Shown piece by piece: positions 14,493 to 17,884 of a stretch of 17,884 bases of DNA (positions within the stretch are counted from its first letter, which is position 1; each line of letters opens with the position of its first letter). Position numbers and translations under genes: made by a program. This DNA is from Legionella genomosp. 1. GTDB lineage: Bacteria; Pseudomonadota; Gammaproteobacteria; Legionellales; Legionellaceae. The notes beneath the pieces were generated by a model, which worked only from the letters and a program-made list of their open reading frames with translations, was not told the origin of the DNA and did not search any database. The stretch spans positions 1 through 17,884 of the forward strand of contig CAMBDN010000021.1 in NCBI GenBank assembly GCA_945865355.1, read 5' to 3'.

Positions 14493-14993
14493 ATGAAAAA
14501 ATTGATTTTACATCCCACCGATACGTGTCAATGGCACGCGCTAGTTAATGAGGCACAAGCCACCACGCAACTTATCCTTGATGAAAATACTGAAAGTTAT
14601 TTGGTATTTTTGCTGATGCGTTTCTCGCAAACGACACAGCTAATTGATTCGGTGATTGCGCTTGATTTTCTTGAATCGATGCAAGTACCTGGGAACAAGA
14701 GGCAAGTTGAGCTACTTAAAGATGTCGGTGATAAAAGCTTGTTATTCTGCGGTCTTTTTCCTGGCATGGCGGCAAAGCGTCACGTCCGGCTTGACTATTT
14801 TAGTGACATGGGACAAGCAGCCTATTTAACGGTTAGTGAATTGCAAGAAAGTGAATTGGCGGATTTATATTTTCAGCTCAGCGCACAATTTATAACAATG
14901 CAGCATATTTTGCAGGCCATGCGGGGAAGTTATTCGCCGTTGGCTGTTGTGGATAAAGGCATAGTAACTGCGAAAGACTTACCAATGCATTAG
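14493..14993 (+). CDS. Uncharacterised 166-residue alpha-helical protein
   Basis: I cannot name this gene. The protein is cytoplasmic by appearance and mostly alpha-helical, with no signal peptide. The strongest conserved-looking segment runs from about residue 55 to 111: VIALDFLESM, then LLKDVGDKSLLFCGLFPGMA, then HVRLDYFSDMGQAAY. That style (a Leu-Phe-Pro-Gly turn followed by an Arg-rich strand and Tyr-Phe) recalls conserved hypothetical proteins of gammaproteobacteria, but I cannot assign a family. It has a good ribosome binding site and its own candidate promoter. It is divergent from typA and convergent with hslO, separated from hslO by a strong hairpin. It appears to be a single-gene transcript with base use like its neighbours. 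Confidence 0.85.
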   Translation: MKKLILHPTDTCQWHALVNEAQATTQLILDENTESYLVFLLMRFSQTTQLIDSVIALDFLESMQVPGNKRQVELLKDVGDKSLLFCGLFPGMAAKRHVRLDYFSDMGQAAYLTVSELQESELADLYFQLSAQFITMQHILQAMRGSYSPLAVVDKGIVTAKDLPMH

Positions 14994-15011
14994 ATGGGCT
15001 ACGGAGTAAAG

Positions 15012-15040
15012 ATGCTGGATTACGCTGCGTAATCCGGCAT
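15012..15040. terminator. Near-perfect hairpin between convergent genes
   Basis: Arms 15012-15025 (ATGCTGGATTACGC) and 15027-15040 (GCGTAATCCGGCAT) pair at 13 of 14 positions, with a G-T at the last. A single central T remains, so the practical loop is a few bases. It sits between two convergent stop codons (14993 and 15052). There is no T-run on either side. A bidirectional transcription barrier is likely. The GGATTACGC-type core also resembles common repetitive palindromes. Confidence 0.55.
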
Positions 15041-15051
15041 ATACCGCACGA

Positions 15052-15912
15052 CTATTTTCGAAACAGCAACGTGATATCAATCGCATCAAAAACATATTCT
15101 TGATTGCAAAAATCACAAAGTACTTCAACCCGCCCTTTCTCCTGCAATAATTCTTGAACGTCTTTTTCACCCAATACTGTGAGCACTTGCTTCATCTTTT
15201 CGGGCGTACAACGGCAATGGAAGCAAACTGTACGCGCCGGATAAAGACGTAATTCGGTTTCATGGTATAAGCGATGTAAAATTGTTGTATTATCGAGGGT
15301 TAATAATTCGTTTTCGCTAATGGTTTGCCCCAACTGTACGGCATACTCCCAGAATTGCTCGCGCTGCAGCGTGTCTTGGCCTGGTAGAAGTTGCAGCAAC
15401 ATCCCTGCGGCGGAGTCTTCGTTGACAGCCAGCCATACTTGGGTGGCCACCTGCTCGGATTGGGCAAAATAATGCGATAAGTTTTCGCTCATTGATGTTG
15501 ATCGTAAGGGGACCACACTTTGATAGGCTTGTGTTTGATTGTATTGATTGATAATGAGTGCCATTTTGCCGTTTAAAAAAGCAGTTGCATAGTCAGTGGT
15601 CTCACCATCTTCTGCATATTTGGCAAAGGCTCTAATTTGCAATTGATGGTCACATTGCACTAATAGTAGAGGTAGGTGCTTGTCACCGTGGAACTGTAAA
15701 CTAATTTCTCCCTCAAATTTAATACTCCCTGCAAGCAGTAAACAAGAGATGAGGGCTTCCCCCAACAGCATTTTAACCATGGGTGGGTAAGGGTGCTGCT
15801 GCATGATGGTTTTATACGTTTCATCTAAGTGTGCAATTTCACCGCGGATACTGGCGTGTTCGAACATGAAGCGTTGCAGGGTATCGGTTTCTTTCATAAT
15901 AACTATTGGCAT
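15052..15912 (-). CDS. hslO: Redox-regulated chaperone Hsp33
   Basis: Hsp33 is a cytoplasmic holdase activated by oxidative unfolding when its zinc-binding cysteines form disulfides. The N-terminal fold shows RFMFEHASIRGEIAHL and PPMVKMLLGEALISCLLLAG, followed by EGEISLQFHG. The C-terminal zinc site is CRC (Cys233, Cys235) plus CDFC (Cys266, Cys269), matching the Cx1C...Cx2C pattern. An extra Cys230 precedes it. The first ATG at 15912 gives 286 residues. An in-frame ATG at 15897 would give MKETDTLQRF, closer to the usual start of the family. Neither has a clear ribosome binding site, so the start is uncertain by five codons. The gene is divergent from rep with an 84-bp gap. Confidence 0.96.
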   Translation of the reverse strand: MPIVIMKETDTLQRFMFEHASIRGEIAHLDETYKTIMQQHPYPPMVKMLLGEALISCLLLAGSIKFEGEISLQFHGDKHLPLLLVQCDHQLQIRAFAKYAEDGETTDYATAFLNGKMALIINQYNQTQAYQSVVPLRSTSMSENLSHYFAQSEQVATQVWLAVNEDSAAGMLLQLLPGQDTLQREQFWEYAVQLGQTISENELLTLDNTTILHRLYHETELRLYPARTVCFHCRCTPEKMKQVLTVLGEKDVQELLQEKGRVEVLCDFCNQEYVFDAIDITLLFRK

Positions 15913-15944
15913 TTAAGGAGCTTGCGATTTTAACACAAAGTTGG

Positions 15945-15973
15945 TTGCTTGCTTGAACTTTAAACGTGATAAT
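15945..15973 (+). promoter_or_regulatory. Candidate rep promoter
   Basis: TTGCTT (15945-15950), a 17-bp spacer and GATAAT (15968-15973) lie just upstream of the rep ATG in the hslO-rep gap. AGGTG at 15986-15990, 6 nt before the start, can serve as ribosome binding site. Confidence 0.45.
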
Positions 15974-15996
15974 TGCCGTTTTCCTAGGTGTAAGGC

Positions 15997-17884
15997 ATGT
16001 TGAATCCACAACAAATGGCAGCTGTAAAGTTTATCGATGGGCCATTGTTGGTACTGGCCGGCGCTGGAAGTGGGAAAACGCGGGTGATTACCCAAAAAAT
16101 TGCTTATTTAATTGAGCAATGCGGTTATGCGGCTCACAATGTATGTGCCGTTACCTTTACTAACAAAGCAGCGAATGAAATGCGGTCGAGGGTGTCAACG
16201 GTATTGGCAAAACATGCTCGACGTGGTCTTAGTGTCGCTACCTTTCACACCTTGGGGTTGAAAATCCTCAAGCAAGATGTTGGACGATGTGGATTAAAGT
16301 CAGGTTTTTCTATCTTTGATAGTGAGGATTGTCTCAACGTACTGCGCGGTTTATTGCCGCCAGAACGCGCGTCCTTACGGGATTATTTATTGCAGGTTCA
16401 ACAACAAATCTCTCATTGGAAAAATGATCTATTAGCACCCGACGATGTATTGGCTCGTGAAGCAGATACGCCACTGTTTGCTGAGGTTGCAAAGATCTAT
16501 CCTCATTATCAACAAGCACTAAATGCATATAATGCAGTTGATTTTGATGATTTGATCCGCCTTCCAGTCTGGTTGTTGCGCCAACATGGCGATGTTTTAG
16601 AGCGTTGGCAAAATAAAATTCGGCATTTATTAATCGATGAATACCAAGATGCAAATACCTGCCAATACGAGCTGGTAAAATTACTGGTCGGTCAGCGGGC
16701 TCATTTTACCGTGGTGGGCGACGATGATCAGTCAATATATGCTTGGCGTGGTGCTAAACCCGAAAATCTTAATCAATTAAAACAAGACTATCCGGCACTT
16801 AAGGTGATTAAATTAGAGCAAAATTACCGTTCTACCGAACGCATACTTCATGCGGCTAATCATCTGATTTCACATAACCCCCATTTGTTTACCAAAAAAT
16901 TATGGAGTGAACTGGGCTATGGCGAATTGCTACGGGTGATTTGCTGTAAAAATGAACAAGATGAAGCCGAACAAGTGGTGGCGGATATGATAAGTCATAA
17001 ATTACGGCATCGGACCTCGTACGGTGATTATGCGATTTTATACCGTGGCAACCATCAGTCGCGTGTGTTTGAAAAAGTATTGCGTGATCATGGGATCCCC
17101 TACCGTATTAGTGGTGGGCAATCTTGGTTCGCGCGGACGGAAATTAGGGATATTTTTGCTTATCTTAAACTGTTATGCAATGAAGCAGATGATGCTGCCT
17201 TTTTAAGGATTATCAATACGCCGAAGCGGGGTATTGGTGATGCAACCTTGAAGGCCTTGGGTAATTATGGTCAAGCGCTGGGGCAAAGTCTTTATGCGTG
17301 TTGTGATCATCTAGGGTTGACGGAGCTGGTTGGTGACAAACCACGGAGTGCTTTGTATGCATTTAAGCAGTGGCTGCATGTCATTAAGCAACGTTGTCAG
17401 CACGAGCCGGTGGTTGGTGTTTTACGTGAGATGGTTGAGGATTGCGGTTATGAAGCACACGTGTATGAGCAATGCGATACCCCGCAAAAGGCCGAGAAGT
17501 GCATGAATAATGTCTGGGAGTTACTGGAATGGGTTGGGCGATTATTTGAGAAGGAACAAGGGAGTGAATTGGCTGATATCGTTAACAAATTAATTCTGAT
17601 TGATATTCTTGAGCAATCGGATAGTCACGACGAGGAACAATTGCAGCTCATGACCTTACACGCATCCAAAGGATTAGAATTTCCTTATGTGTATTTGGTG
17701 GGTATGGAAGAAGAACTACTGCCTCACCGCGTGAGCATTGAAGATGAGCAAATAGAAGAGGAGCGGCGTTTGGCTTACGTGGGGATTACTCGAGCACAAA
17801 AGTCGCTGTGTTTAACGCTGTCAAAGCAACGTCGGCGCGGTGGTGAGGTGCAAGATTGTCAGCCCAGTCGTTTCTTGGATGAAT
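15997..17884 (+). CDS. rep: ATP-dependent DNA helicase Rep (3' end beyond window)
   Basis: An open frame starts MLNPQQMAAVKFIDGPLLVL at 15997 and runs 629 codons to the window edge without a stop. Rep is a superfamily 1A 3'-5' helicase that helps replication forks past roadblocks. Walker A is GAGSGKT (22-28), then AVTFTNKAANEM, then motif II DEYQD (214-218) and motif III GDDDQSIYAWRG (241-252). LEQNYRST, ILYRGNHQSRVFEK, motif V TLHASKGLEFPYVY (near 553-566) and motif VI EERRLAYVGITRAQ (588-601) follow. The closing segment PSRFLDE matches the Rep region shortly before its C-terminal tail, so roughly 40 residues may be missing. GDDDQ and the NHQSRVFE block favour Rep over UvrD. No frameshift is seen. 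Confidence 0.95.
   Translation, partial: MLNPQQMAAVKFIDGPLLVLAGAGSGKTRVITQKIAYLIEQCGYAAHNVCAVTFTNKAANEMRSRVSTVLAKHARRGLSVATFHTLGLKILKQDVGRCGLKSGFSIFDSEDCLNVLRGLLPPERASLRDYLLQVQQQISHWKNDLLAPDDVLAREADTPLFAEVAKIYPHYQQALNAYNAVDFDDLIRLPVWLLRQHGDVLERWQNKIRHLLIDEYQDANTCQYELVKLLVGQRAHFTVVGDDDQSIYAWRGAKPENLNQLKQDYPALKVIKLEQNYRSTERILHAANHLISHNPHLFTKKLWSELGYGELLRVICCKNEQDEAEQVVADMISHKLRHRTSYGDYAILYRGNHQSRVFEKVLRDHGIPYRISGGQSWFARTEIRDIFAYLKLLCNEADDAAFLRIINTPKRGIGDATLKALGNYGQALGQSLYACCDHLGLTELVGDKPRSALYAFKQWLHVIKQRCQHEPVVGVLREMVEDCGYEAHVYEQCDTPQKAEKCMNNVWELLEWVGRLFEKEQGSELADIVNKLILIDILEQSDSHDEEQLQLMTLHASKGLEFPYVYLVGMEEELLPHRVSIEDEQIEEERRLAYVGITRAQKSLCLTLSKQRRRGGEVQDCQPSRFLDE

Noticed and set aside
16334..16654. 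106-codon minus-strand open frame inside rep
   Set aside because: It is antisense to intact helicase motifs and has no family resemblance.
1..17884. tRNA, rRNA, tmRNA, CRISPR array or insertion sequence genes
   Set aside because: I saw no T-loop-type tRNA signatures in the gaps, no regularly spaced direct repeats and no transposase coding sequence. The repeats present are short palindromic elements without genes.

Overview
The window looks like housekeeping chromosome from a gammaproteobacterium. The nadK-recN order, a Rep-type helicase, Hsp33, Bcp, Tex, TypA and YciA, and moderate GC with many palindromic intergenic elements all fit. A Legionellales/Coxiella-like lineage is my best guess, but this is inference from gene flavour and not proven. 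There are no tRNA or rRNA genes, CRISPR arrays, transposase genes or phage genes. All gene boundaries are well packed except for a few 50-370 bp intergenic stretches.

Left part (1-3315). On the minus strand are the N-terminal part of a PIN-PhoH family protein, cut by the window edge, and a Bcp-type peroxiredoxin. Divergent from them, on the plus strand, are smpB (trans-translation) and glmS (amino-sugar synthesis).

Middle part (3370-9455). A 210-residue minus-strand protein carries a His/Cys pattern like caspase-fold (clan CD) cysteine peptidases; it is the most unusual gene here. A tight plus-strand operon follows: tex, yciA and an unrecognised 545-residue protein, linked by 1-nt and 4-nt overlaps. 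Next come a palindromic repeat and a small secreted cysteine-rich protein.

Right part (9545-17884). A minus-strand run typA > nadK > recN (written in transcription order) couples a ribosome-associated GTPase, NADP synthesis and double-strand-break repair. Upstream of typA and divergent from it is an uncharacterised 166-residue alpha-helical protein. It converges on hslO (Hsp33). Divergent from hslO is the rep helicase gene, truncated at the window end just short of its C-terminus.

The non-coding DNA has three kinds of palindromic element. One is an approximately 105-bp repeat present twice in opposite orientation (8819-8922 and 14282-14389). The second is a palindrome of two 27-nt arms in the recN leader (about 11246-11335). 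The third is a 14-bp-arm hairpin between convergent genes (15012-15040). No large undescribed system is evident. The best candidates for new biology are the caspase-like protein, the 545-residue protein coupled to tex/yciA, and the repeat family.
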